Source: an uncultured Crocinitomix sp.
Lineage (GTDB): Bacteria > Bacteroidota > Bacteroidia > Flavobacteriales_D > Crocinitomicaceae
Direction: 5' to 3'
Assembly (NCBI GenBank): GCA_905478225.1
Contig: CAJQHR010000005.1
Span: forward strand, 62,001 to 126,000
DNA: 64,000 bases
Below the pieces are notes generated by a model. The model was not told the origin of the DNA. It saw nothing but the letters and a program-made list of their open reading frames with translations, and ran no database searches. The stretch's first letter is position 1. Each line of letters opens with the position of its first letter. Positions 26,457 to 34,879 of this stretch are shown one piece after another. The position numbers were made by a program, and so were the translations under genes.

Positions 26457-27209
26457 ATGAAAAAAATAGTTGCCACTCTATTTACCATTCTTCTAATTTC
26501 ACCAGCTGAAGCCCAGGATAAGAAAGTTTTTTTAAACTTCTTCACGGGTGTTGCTTCGTTCAAAACCAATATTACACATATTGAAGGAAATAACTTTCAA
26601 CCCACAACGCTATATTCTATAGCTCCTACTGGGCTGAGGTTAGACATTGAATTATTAAAAAATTCATACGTAGGCCTTCAATTTGGAGTTCAAAGTTTTT
26701 ACAACGACTATTTGAGAGTAGCTGGTGACAATTACGCGGCGAGAGTGAATAGATCACCGGCTTCAGCAAGAAATTTTGGAATTAGTTTAAAGTATGAGAT
26801 TAATTTATCAAAGACCTTTAAATTAACCCCTTTCGTTGGCTATTCGATTAGCTTTTTAAATCAACCAGCGAACGCTACTTCGCAATTTGAAATTAGATCA
26901 AAATCAAGCAGTACCGCATCAGTGAACGGTATGGTAACAGATGTAAAACGAGACTCTCTTTACTCATCTACTGAATTTATAACCAATAAATTAAACAACT
27001 TAATGGTTGGTGGCGAATTGGTCGTTGACTTTAAAAACAATTTAGGAATGTATTTCTCCTATGCCTTTTCGTACAACTCTCAATATTATGCTATTCAGTA
27101 CGGCGAATATCATAGTACGAGCTATCCTACCCAAAAAGCCAATACCTCTTTTGGAAAAAGTGGTCATTTTTACCATCTTGGACTTAGGTATCGCATTTTC
27201 AATTACTAA
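26457..27209 (+). CDS. Outer-membrane beta-barrel protein
   Basis: Starting at 26457 gives a signal peptide (MKKIVATLFTILLISPAEAQ) and 250 residues. The rest shows regular amphipathic strands: YVGLQFGVQSFYNDYL, NFGISLKYEINLSKTF, LTPFVGYSISFL, LGMYFSYAFSYNSQYY. It ends HLGLRYRIFNY, with the aromatic C-terminus expected of an outer-membrane barrel. No subfamily recognised. It converges on another envelope gene 23 nt away. Confidence 0.75.
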   Translation: MKKIVATLFTILLISPAEAQDKKVFLNFFTGVASFKTNITHIEGNNFQPTTLYSIAPTGLRLDIELLKNSYVGLQFGVQSFYNDYLRVAGDNYAARVNRSPASARNFGISLKYEINLSKTFKLTPFVGYSISFLNQPANATSQFEIRSKSSSTASVNGMVTDVKRDSLYSSTEFITNKLNNLMVGGELVVDFKNNLGMYFSYAFSYNSQYYAIQYGEYHSTSYPTQKANTSFGKSGHFYHLGLRYRIFNY

Positions 27210-27232
27210 TCAGTTAAATACGAAACAGGTTT

Positions 27233-28057
27233 CTATTTCTCCTTTTTACGGAGATTCAAATCATACGTATACCCCATAAAGTAGCCTATATCTCTGATTG
27301 AAATAGTAGATTCGTGCAACACACCCTCTTCATAAATCCCTGATTCTGGATGAAAAGATCCTTCAATTTTTATATCAAAATAGCTCGTCTTTCTGCCCCA
27401 AAACGCCATTTTCACTCCACTAACGAAGCTTAGTCCTTTAAATAATTCTGCTCTAAAAAACAGCTTAGGAACCAAAGATACATTCCCCCCTCGCGTTTTC
27501 ATATTTAAATTATAGCCATAATTAAACACATTCCATGAAGAATCAACGACTACAAATAATGAACTGCGGCCTCCACTGCTACTTTCTGCTCCATTGAAAT
27601 TCGGAGAGGAAATCGACGAAAAATAAGTATTCAAATTTAATCCGATCCCTATTCTTTCAGTCAGATCATATGAAAAATGAAATTTTAAATTTGTTTTGCG
27701 GATGTATAAATTAATAAAATGAGCATCAAGAACATCTCTATTCTCAAAGTTGTCTTCAGTATATATATCGACTACTGCTAGATCAACAGAATAATTATCA
27801 TAACGGCCTCCAATGCCAGCTCCCCAACTCACTTTATTTTCAAATTTCCGGCGGTAAATTAATCCAAATTCACCTGATCTCAATTTTGCGTAGTTTGTTA
27901 AAACGTTTGGACTTGAGGCTAATACGAATTCAGAATTCGCATCTTGAAACATGTTTACAAAAGGAGACCCATAAAAATGTAAAAACCGTTCTTTTTGAGA
28001 ATAACCACTCGAGGAAAAGAATAGCAAAAAGCACAATAAGTTTAAATAGCTTGACAT
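27233..28057 (-). CDS. Secreted beta-rich (probably outer-membrane) protein
   Basis: The ATG at 28057 is preferred because it gives a signal peptide (MSSYLNLLCFLLFFSSSGYSQ); the frame is open to 28231 but that part looks non-coding. The 274 residues alternate in barrel fashion: GEFGLIYRRKFENKVSWGAG, LKFHFSYDLTERIGIGLNLN, LFFRAELFKGLSFVSGVKM, ending IGYFMGYTYDLNLRKKEK. Function unknown. The 325 nt upstream to the stress-protein gene hold no gene I can support. Confidence 0.65.
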   Translation of the reverse strand: MSSYLNLLCFLLFFSSSGYSQKERFLHFYGSPFVNMFQDANSEFVLASSPNVLTNYAKLRSGEFGLIYRRKFENKVSWGAGIGGRYDNYSVDLAVVDIYTEDNFENRDVLDAHFINLYIRKTNLKFHFSYDLTERIGIGLNLNTYFSSISSPNFNGAESSSGGRSSLFVVVDSSWNVFNYGYNLNMKTRGGNVSLVPKLFFRAELFKGLSFVSGVKMAFWGRKTSYFDIKIEGSFHPESGIYEEGVLHESTISIRDIGYFMGYTYDLNLRKKEK

Positions 28058-28382
28058 AATTTTTATTTCTGAATCATCACATGAGCAATATATAAAAAAA
28101 TGAACAATGGCGATTACTGATAACCCGATATTGCATTCAATCCTTAAATGGAAGAATTTAAAAACCCATACTTCTATGAGCATGGATTTCACTGCAAAAA
28201 AACCTAAAACTGATTCAGTGTTAAAGTCCAATTAATCCTCCAATTTTGTTCAATTTTCAACAATAATTTTGGGGTACTGATTAAAAATAAATTGGATTAT
28301 TGACTTTCACTTGTTCATTACTCTATTGCGGCACGTATTTTGAACGGGTCTTTTTTGTATATTTACCTGTAAACCAATTTTT

Positions 28383-29192
28383 ATGGAAAGAAGATCAATA
28401 CTTGTACCGCATGACTTTACAACAGTTGCGGACAACGCTGTTTCATATGCGATTCAACTCGCAACCTCAATCCACGCTAATGTAGACATTTTGCATATTG
28501 TCAAAGACAGTAAGGATAAATCAAGTGCTGCAACTAAATTGGAAAAAATCATTCGTGAGGTTAAAGATAAACCGGAAGAAGTATCGATTAACTACCACAT
28601 TAAATCAGGTTCAATTTATACAGACATTGCGAGCATGGCATCTGATCTTCATTCAACCATGATTATTATGGGAACCCACGGTGTTAAAGGAATGCAGAAA
28701 TTATTCGGTAGCTTTGCAATCAAAGTAATTACCAGTACACATGTACCATTTTTAATTGTACAGGAACAGTTTACTGGTATTGACATGAGTAAGATCGTAG
28801 TACCGATTGATGAGTCCCAAGAAAGTTTACAAATTGAGCAAGTAGCAACCGGTTTAGGTGATATTTTAAACTCTGAAATACACGTCGTTTCTGAGAAGAA
28901 AATCGACAGTAATTTAAAGCTTAAAACAGCAGTACACAGTGGTTTATTTACAAAACAGCTGAAAGCAAAACGCGTTGCTTATCAAACAAAAATTCTAGAA
29001 AAAAAGAAGGGATATTCTACGGATATATTGAATTATACAACAGAAATAGGTGCAAACTTAATTGCCTTCGCTTATCACTCAGATAGATTATTACCACAAT
29101 TTGACAAATTCGCGCAAAGCTTAATCACTAACAGCCAAGGTGTGCCTGTGCTAGTGCTTAACTCAAAAGAAGCAGGAAACTACTTTTTCTAA
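28383..29192 (+). CDS. Universal stress protein, tandem UspA domains
   Basis: The 269 residues hold two Usp-like halves. The first (about 5-130) has ILVPHDFTTVADNAVSYAIQ, MIIMGTHGVKG and HVPFLIVQE. The second (about 137-265) has KIVVPIDESQESLQIEQVA, LIAFAYHSDRL and VPVLVLNSK. The nucleotide motif G-x2-G-x9-G appears in the first half as GTHGVKGMQKLFGS and is not evident in the second. A cytosolic stress/energy sensor is likely; ligand unknown. It ends before a shared terminator. Confidence 0.88.
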   Translation: MERRSILVPHDFTTVADNAVSYAIQLATSIHANVDILHIVKDSKDKSSAATKLEKIIREVKDKPEEVSINYHIKSGSIYTDIASMASDLHSTMIIMGTHGVKGMQKLFGSFAIKVITSTHVPFLIVQEQFTGIDMSKIVVPIDESQESLQIEQVATGLGDILNSEIHVVSEKKIDSNLKLKTAVHSGLFTKQLKAKRVAYQTKILEKKKGYSTDILNYTTEIGANLIAFAYHSDRLLPQFDKFAQSLITNSQGVPVLVLNSKEAGNYFF

Positions 29193-29214
29193 TAGAGAAA
29201 TATTATAGGGTATT

Positions 29215-29260
29215 AAAAATCCCCACTGTCCATTTCAAAATGTTCAGTGGGGATTTTTTT
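29215..29260. terminator. Bidirectional terminator between Usp gene and dnaJ
   Basis: A 14-bp perfect stem AAAAATCCCCACTG / CAGTGGGGATTTTT has a 16-nt loop, with T7 on the plus strand and T5 on the minus strand. It serves the convergent Usp and dnaJ genes. Confidence 0.9.
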
Positions 29261-29268
29261 ATCTTCAA

Positions 29269-30402
29269 TTATCCTTGAAAGAAATTTTTCATTTTATCAA
29301 AAAATCCTTCTTCCTTTCCGCCAGGTTTTGGTTGAAAGTTTTCAGATTCTCTTAATTTTTCTAAGCTCGCCTTTTCATCAGAAGATAATTTCTTTGGTGT
29401 CCATACATTTAAATGTACTAACAAATCACCACCTCCATAACCTTGCACGCTTGGTATACCTTTACCACGTAATCGCAACATTTTGCCACTTTGTGTTCCA
29501 GGTTCAATTTTAATTTTTGCTTTGCCTTCAATTAAAGGAATTTCAATTGACGCACCTAAAACGGCATCAATAAAACTTATATAAGCTTCGTAATGTAAGT
29601 TGTCTCCTTCGCGCTGTAAATGCTCGTGCTTCGCCTCTTCAATTACAACTAGTAAATCGCCAGGCACACCATTAAATGGACCCGCATTTCCTTTACCTCC
29701 CACTTTCAATTGCATCCCCTCTTCTACTCCTGCAGGAATGTTTATTTCAACCACTTCCTCTTTACGTCTCAAGCCTTGCGCATCAACACCAGATGGTTTT
29801 TTATCAATGATCTTACCTGTTCCATGACAAGTAGGACAAATTGACTGTGTTTGCATGGCACCAAGCATAGTTTGCGTAACACGCATCACACGCCCTTGAC
29901 CATTACAAGATTTACACGTATTGTAGGTAACGCCGTCAGCATTCACCAATTTATTTACCTTGATTTTTTTCGTAACGCCTAAAGCAACTTCTTCAAGATT
30001 CAATTTAATTTTGATTCTTAAATCTGATCCACGAGCTACTCGTGAACCGCCGCCGCCGCCTCTTCGGCCTCCACCTCCGCCAAACGAACTACCAAAAACA
30101 TCTCCAAACTGATCGAAAATATCATCCATGTTCATTCCGCCGAAACCACCGCCATGACCACCTTGTGCCGCACCACCTACTCCTTGATGACCGAAGCGAT
30201 CATAACGCGCTCTTTTGTCCGCATTACTTAAAACTTCGTATGCCTCAGCAGCTTCTTTAAATTTGTCCTCAGCTGCACTATCATCCGGATTTTTATCGGG
30301 ATGGAATTTTAAGGCAATCTTTCGATAAGCCTTTTTGATTGTCTTTTCGTCAGCGTTTTTTTCAACTCCAAGGACATCATAATAATCACGTTTTTCGCTC
30401 AT
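29269..30402 (-). CDS. dnaJ: Chaperone DnaJ with a reduced zinc domain
   Basis: Hsp40 co-chaperone that stimulates DnaK ATPase. The 377 residues contain a J-domain with HPD at 34-36 and a Gly/Phe-rich region (about 70-120). The cysteine-rich region has only two CXXCXGXG repeats (C163-C166 and C189-C192) instead of the four of E. coli DnaJ. The substrate-binding beta domains follow ([32 protein letters not shown]) and a C-terminal dimer segment. As far as I recall, two repeats are usual for flavobacterial DnaJ. It lies 17 nt after grpE. Confidence 0.95.
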   Translation of the reverse strand: MSEKRDYYDVLGVEKNADEKTIKKAYRKIALKFHPDKNPDDSAAEDKFKEAAEAYEVLSNADKRARYDRFGHQGVGGAAQGGHGGGFGGMNMDDIFDQFGDVFGSSFGGGGGRRGGGGGSRVARGSDLRIKIKLNLEEVALGVTKKIKVNKLVNADGVTYNTCKSCNGQGRVMRVTQTMLGAMQTQSICPTCHGTGKIIDKKPSGVDAQGLRRKEEVVEINIPAGVEEGMQLKVGGKGNAGPFNGVPGDLLVVIEEAKHEHLQREGDNLHYEAYISFIDAVLGASIEIPLIEGKAKIKIEPGTQSGKMLRLRGKGIPSVQGYGGGDLLVHLNVWTPKKLSSDEKASLEKLRESENFQPKPGGKEEGFFDKMKNFFQG

Positions 30403-30419
30403 GCTCTTAATTTAATCGC

Positions 30420-30995
30420 TTATTGTCCTACCACAACTTTAGCGTAACGAAGTGCTCTGCCTCGTAGGTTATATCCACGCTCAATCACATCTACAATTTT
30501 TCCTTTATCCGCAGCATCTGCAGGAATATTTGTAATCGCCTCATGTTTATCTGCATCAAAAACATCTCCTTTGCAGTCCATTGGTTCTAGTCCTTTATTC
30601 TTCAAAGTCATGAAATACTTGTTGTAAATCAATTTAAAACCTTCACGCAAACTCTCAACGTCTTCTACTTTTTCGTTATTCGCAATTGCACGTTCAAAAT
30701 CATCTAAAGTCCCTAATAAATCAGCCATTAAAGATCCATTTGCAGTGCTAATAATATCTGCCTTTTCTTTGATTGTTCTTTTACGGAAATTATCAAAATC
30801 CGAATAAAGGCGTACATACTTATTATTTAGTTCAGCATATTTCTCTTCCAAAGTTGGTTCTTTTACTGATTCAGCAACTTGCTCTTCAATCACATTTTCT
30901 TCTTCCTGAGTTTCCCCATTTTCGGAAGTTGAATTAGCAGTGTCATTCGTTTCCTGCTCTTGTCCAGTTACTTCTTCGTTTTCTTTTTCAGACAT
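30420..30995 (-). CDS. grpE: Nucleotide exchange factor GrpE
   Basis: Releases ADP from DnaK. The 191 residues have an acidic, Glu/Thr-rich N-terminal 55 residues. A long coiled coil follows (YAELNNKYVRLYSDFDNFRK). Then come a four-helix part with LGTLDDFERAIAN, and the beta-wing AITNIPADAADKGKIVDVIERGYNLRGRALRYAKVVV. Operon with dnaJ; dnaK is not nearby. I saw no clear CIRCE element or TAnnTTTG box upstream. Confidence 0.95.
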   Translation of the reverse strand: MSEKENEEVTGQEQETNDTANSTSENGETQEEENVIEEQVAESVKEPTLEEKYAELNNKYVRLYSDFDNFRKRTIKEKADIISTANGSLMADLLGTLDDFERAIANNEKVEDVESLREGFKLIYNKYFMTLKNKGLEPMDCKGDVFDADKHEAITNIPADAADKGKIVDVIERGYNLRGRALRYAKVVVGQ

Positions 30996-31186
30996 TTTTA
31001 TTCATTTTTAATTAGCATACGCAAAAAGGCTGCCAGTGCTTCGTTTCAGTCAATCTGTCACTTTTTTGTCATGTCCGCACCAATTCTAATGGCAAAGTGG
31101 CAATCGGTGGTGGTTTTTGTCACATTTGGCGGAGGTTGCATGTTAGAGGTTAGAGATTATATTTTGGAGCTTAGGGCTTAACATTC

Positions 31187-31214
31187 GACAGGTTCATGGC
31201 GGCGGATGTTGGAT
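31187..31214 (+). repeat. Dispersed 28-nt intergenic repeat, copy B
   Basis: Matches 2208-2235 in 25 of 28 positions, with all three differences transitions. It lies in the 256-nt gap between lnt and grpE, which otherwise holds no gene. GCATGTTAGAGG, similar to the GGATGTTAGA motif beside copy A, occurs about 50 nt before it. Confidence 0.7.
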
Positions 31215-31251
31215 TTTTTTGGCTTGCCTGGTTTGTTTGGCCCTGCGTATG

Positions 31252-32889
31252 TTAGTTATTTTTCTTCCTCGTAAGATGCGCTTTTTCTGCCAAGCCTGTG
31301 GTTTTGGCATAGGTTGTCACGGCGTAAATAAACAAAGCAATTATTAAGAAGAGGGAAATTCGTCCTAATACGTCGCCATATCGGACAAAAAAGGTGATTT
31401 CCGTATTTCGATTTAAATTAGCTTGCAAGGCGCCTCTTTCATTCCAACCCAATTCAGAAATAATTGTTCCTCTTTGATCGATAAAGCATGAAATTCCTGT
31501 ATTGGCAGAACGGGCGACAGAACGTCTATTTTCAATGGCGCGAATTTGTGAAAACATTCTGTGTTGTTTATAACCTGGGGTATCATCCCACCAACCGTCA
31601 TTTGTAACGACGCAAATAATATCGGCCCCGCGAGCAGTGAAATAGCTCACATAATCTCCATAAACCGACTCATAGCAAATTAACGGTGCATACAAATAAT
31701 CGCCAGATTTCATATTCATTGGTTCCTCACCTAATCCAATCATACCAGATGTTCCACCTAATTCAACAGAGTATTCTTTCAGAGAAGGAAACCAAGACAA
31801 AAAAGGAACTTTTTCCGCTCCTAAAACTGGTTTTGCTTTGTGGTAAATTTGAGTTGGTCGGTTGGGATCAATTAAGAATGCAGCATTATAATTTTCAACA
31901 TACGCGTTGATGGATTCATTGTAATTAGATGCCAAAGAATTTTCTTCTCTAAAGAGCTTATAGGAATCAGCGCCAATAAGTAAATTGACATTATGGTTTG
32001 ACCGCAACCATTCTTTTATCAAAATCATGTTGGGCTCTTCTTCAAGATTTGCCTCGTTCACTCTTCTTGAAATGGCTGTTTCTGGACAAACAATTAAGTC
32101 TGTATTCTCATCAACTTTGCTTTCAGCCAGTTCAAACATAATGTCCAATTGATCCGGCAACGGCATTATAAATTTTTCACCATATGGATCTAAATTAGGT
32201 TGGACAACGACGATATTCACAGGATCCTCAGTTTCCTCGTACGAAGTATAAATGATTACTGAGCTGAGCACAGGAATAAAAATAACCAATCCCAAAAAAA
32301 GGAATAATGGTGCTTGAATTCTTACTGTTTCTTTTCTAATCTTGACATTTCTAACCACAAAGTACACCCCAATATTCACGAGTAAAACCCACAGTGTTCC
32401 GCCCGTAACACCTGAATATTCATACCATTGAATGAGCCAAGGGTATTCGCCAAAAATATGCCCAAAACTGAGCCAAGGCCAAGATAATTCCCAGATATAA
32501 TGACAATACTCAAATCCAATCCACAATACAACAAGTGCCAATAGACCTTTATTCTCTCCTAATTGTCGACCAATGAATCCAAATAAAAAGAAGGGCAAGG
32601 TCATTAGTAAGGAATTGCAAAATATGGCCATGTACATACCGCCCTCAGAAGCATTATAAATCCACCAAGTAGTGATGGAATTAAAAATTATGAAATAAAG
32701 ATAATTGTATGCGAATCGTTTAAAAAATCGTCCTCTCTTTTTCTTGTTCAATTCTAAATTAATGACAATCAAAGGAACAAAGGCGACAAATGCCAATGGA
32801 AACAAACCTCCTGTAAATGGAAAACTAATTCCCATCACTGTTCCACCTATAACAGCCAACAACAATAAATACAACGGTTTAATATCCAT
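31252..32889 (-). CDS. lnt: Apolipoprotein N-acyltransferase
   Basis: Inner-membrane enzyme that adds the third acyl chain to lipoproteins. Starting at the ATG at 32889 (the frame is open to 32985) gives 545 residues: six or more N-terminal helices, then a nitrilase-like periplasmic domain. The Glu-Lys-Cys triad is visible as Glu270 (IVCPETAIS), Lys351 (YHKAKPVLGAEKVPF) and Cys405 (APLICYESVYGD), close to E. coli Lnt spacing. The CVVTNDGWWDDTPGYKQH loop and a final C-terminal helix are present. Suits a genome rich in lipoproteins. Stands alone. Confidence 0.93.
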   Translation of the reverse strand: MDIKPLYLLLLAVIGGTVMGISFPFTGGLFPLAFVAFVPLIVINLELNKKKRGRFFKRFAYNYLYFIIFNSITTWWIYNASEGGMYMAIFCNSLLMTLPFFLFGFIGRQLGENKGLLALVVLWIGFEYCHYIWELSWPWLSFGHIFGEYPWLIQWYEYSGVTGGTLWVLLVNIGVYFVVRNVKIRKETVRIQAPLFLFLGLVIFIPVLSSVIIYTSYEETEDPVNIVVVQPNLDPYGEKFIMPLPDQLDIMFELAESKVDENTDLIVCPETAISRRVNEANLEEEPNMILIKEWLRSNHNVNLLIGADSYKLFREENSLASNYNESINAYVENYNAAFLIDPNRPTQIYHKAKPVLGAEKVPFLSWFPSLKEYSVELGGTSGMIGLGEEPMNMKSGDYLYAPLICYESVYGDYVSYFTARGADIICVVTNDGWWDDTPGYKQHRMFSQIRAIENRRSVARSANTGISCFIDQRGTIISELGWNERGALQANLNRNTEITFFVRYGDVLGRISLFLIIALFIYAVTTYAKTTGLAEKAHLTRKKNN

Positions 32890-32951
32890 GAAAACAAAGT
32901 TATAATTATTTGCAGAATTTAAACCGTAATCATTCATTTGAATAGTTTTCA

Positions 32952-32959
32952 TATATTTG
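32952..32959 (+). promoter_or_regulatory. Candidate -7 box for the acyltransferase gene
   Basis: TATATTTG ends 37 nt before the ATG at 32997. The TTG upstream is only 11 nt away, so support is partial. Confidence 0.3.
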
Positions 32960-32996
32960 TTTGAATCCCAAATAAGAATTACCAAAGCTATATTTG

Positions 32997-34109
32997 ATGC
33001 CGAGAAACAAACGCTTACATTTCAAAGATATTCATGCTTTAAAAGCTTTGGTCTTTATACCCATCTTTTTGTACTGTACATTCTCATTAATAAATCCGAC
33101 AAACACAGGTGCTTTAGCAGAAGTGACAATAATTGCTGGAAAAATATCACAAAGTAGTTTTGACTTTTTATTTTTCCTCACCGCCTTTTTAGTCACCTCG
33201 CACGGTTTACGCGAATATAAATACACAGAAAAATTTTCGCTGAAGAACTTTTATATAAGACGGATTTTGCGTTTATCTGTTGTGTTGACGCTCTCCTTGG
33301 TTTTTGCATTTGCGTTACATCCTTGGCTCATAGGCGTTTTAGATTTGCAACCCATGGTGACGCCTAGTATTGAACCTTACATTTGGCTCATTCCTAATTA
33401 TCTCTCCGATTTTGCTGGTCCACAATTAATTTATTTGACGATTATTTGTACGGTATTTATGTTTCTGCAGTTTTATGCTTTTTGGGGAATTATGCTCCGA
33501 TTTTTCCATAATTACCTCAATTTAATTGCAGTTATACTTCTAGTTGTCGGACTTGTAAGTCGAGTCTTGCATGAGTATAACCAATCTGATTATTTAATGG
33601 ACACCTTGTCTTTTGGAATTCCAATTGGTATTGGCGCCTTAACAGCGATTGCGGTTCGGAAAGAAAGTAGCGTTGTAGTTAAGCTGAAAGAGTTTTCAAA
33701 AAACACAAACTCGTTTATTTATATTATTGGTAGCCTGCTGTTTTTGGGAGGTTATATTTTAGCTAAAAACTCCTATTTAACGGCAATTATACCATTATTA
33801 ACGAGTCTTTTTTTCGGATATGTTTTAATTGAACAAACCTTTGGGAAGAATTCGTTGGTGCAGTTTAAAACCAAAAAAATACTAACCTATTTGGGCAAAA
33901 TCAGTTATGGAATGTTGGTTTATCAAGCCATCATTAATGTCATGATCATTATTGCCATGGAATCGTTAGATCAAAATTTAGATTCATTTTATATGATTGG
34001 GATTGTGATTGTTGCCAGCTTTATTGGTACAGTGGTAGTCTCTGACATAAGCTTCAAACTATTTGAAAAACCACTGTTAAGATTTCGTCGCGAGTTTAAA
34101 AAGGTGTAG
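32997..34109 (+). CDS. Acyltransferase family 3 (OafA/YrhL-like) membrane protein
   Basis: The ATG at 32997 is chosen over the adjacent TTG, giving 370 residues with about ten transmembrane helices. HFKDIHALKALVFIPIFLYC resembles the family's first helix, where a conserved Arg-x-x-A is usual; here it reads HALKALV, so the classic Arg is not seen. HGLREYKYTEKFSLKNFYIRRILRL matches the family's F-Y/RR-I-LRL block. Such enzymes O-acylate polysaccharides or LPS. A secreted protein gene follows after 2 nt. Confidence 0.83.
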   Translation: MPRNKRLHFKDIHALKALVFIPIFLYCTFSLINPTNTGALAEVTIIAGKISQSSFDFLFFLTAFLVTSHGLREYKYTEKFSLKNFYIRRILRLSVVLTLSLVFAFALHPWLIGVLDLQPMVTPSIEPYIWLIPNYLSDFAGPQLIYLTIICTVFMFLQFYAFWGIMLRFFHNYLNLIAVILLVVGLVSRVLHEYNQSDYLMDTLSFGIPIGIGALTAIAVRKESSVVVKLKEFSKNTNSFIYIIGSLLFLGGYILAKNSYLTAIIPLLTSLFFGYVLIEQTFGKNSLVQFKTKKILTYLGKISYGMLVYQAIINVMIIIAMESLDQNLDSFYMIGIVIVASFIGTVVVSDISFKLFEKPLLRFRREFKKV

Positions 34110-34111
34110 GG

Positions 34112-34879
34112 ATGCAATTCTTAACCATTTTCTTATTTCAGTTTTCATCCATTTCTTATGGGCAATCCGAAATTATTGACAGATTTCAAAAGGCGGCTGA
34201 AGTTGAATTTGGATTTTATGACACCGTTTATCCTGACACATTTTTAGTGCAAAATTACAGAATGGATACAACTGAACTTTACTTTATCGTTCAACCATAT
34301 GATCCATCAAAAAGAAATCCTGAACTATTTGCATATCGCAGGTCGGATTCTAGCGCATTGAATGGGACAATCATCTACCAGCAATTCAAAAATGAATATT
34401 ATCAGAATAGCTTTTCACAATCCTATACTAGAAATGCTCGGCTATACGAAAATGGTCAACAAATTAGGCTCGTAAGTCGGGGATATTTTCGCTATTCAAC
34501 TTCATATTTTGCTGATGAACCAAGATTTGATGGTACTTTATTCGACCCGATTAAAAATGGTTTTTCTCAAAGACAATTAAGTGGTGGAGGTTATCGATAT
34601 GATTACATGAATGATACCTTAACATTAATATATTTTGACGGTACGCATAATTCAGATACCCCAAATGCCATGTTGAATACAAATTATTGGACTGTACGCC
34701 ATATTTCTGATGAAGAGAGGAAACTGCTCAATATTCCTTATAAAATTGTGCTTTCAAAGAAACCTGAAAGGGAATATTTCTACTTGCAGTCTGAAAATAG
34801 AAAAGAAACGGACATTGAAGTACTCGAAAGTTTTCTAAAGAAAAACAAAAAACGTAATGCAGCTTTAACGGAAAACTAA
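34112..34879 (+). CDS. Secreted protein, unknown function, paired with the acyltransferase
   Basis: The 255 residues have a short signal peptide (FLTIFLFQFSSISYGQ). The mature part contains AEVEFGFYDTVYPDTFLVQN, TTELYFIVQPYDPSKRNPEL and YRYDYMNDTLTLIYFDGT, mixed alpha/beta, with a basic C-terminus (LKKNKKRN). I recognise no family. The ATG lies 2 nt after the acyltransferase stop, so the two are cotranscribed. The end overlaps the convergent ABC-F gene by 4 nt. Confidence 0.65.
   Translation: MQFLTIFLFQFSSISYGQSEIIDRFQKAAEVEFGFYDTVYPDTFLVQNYRMDTTELYFIVQPYDPSKRNPELFAYRRSDSSALNGTIIYQQFKNEYYQNSFSQSYTRNARLYENGQQIRLVSRGYFRYSTSYFADEPRFDGTLFDPIKNGFSQRQLSGGGYRYDYMNDTLTLIYFDGTHNSDTPNAMLNTNYWTVRHISDEERKLLNIPYKIVLSKKPEREYFYLQSENRKETDIEVLESFLKKNKKRNAALTEN

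Noticed and set aside
28058-28231. Longer N-terminus for the minus-strand secreted protein
   Set aside because: Would place 58 residues before an evident signal peptide; ATG 28057 fits export.
32989-32996. TATATTTG as promoter of the acyltransferase gene
   Set aside because: It abuts the ATG at 32997, leaving no room for a transcription start before the start codon; the box at 32952-32959 is more sensible.
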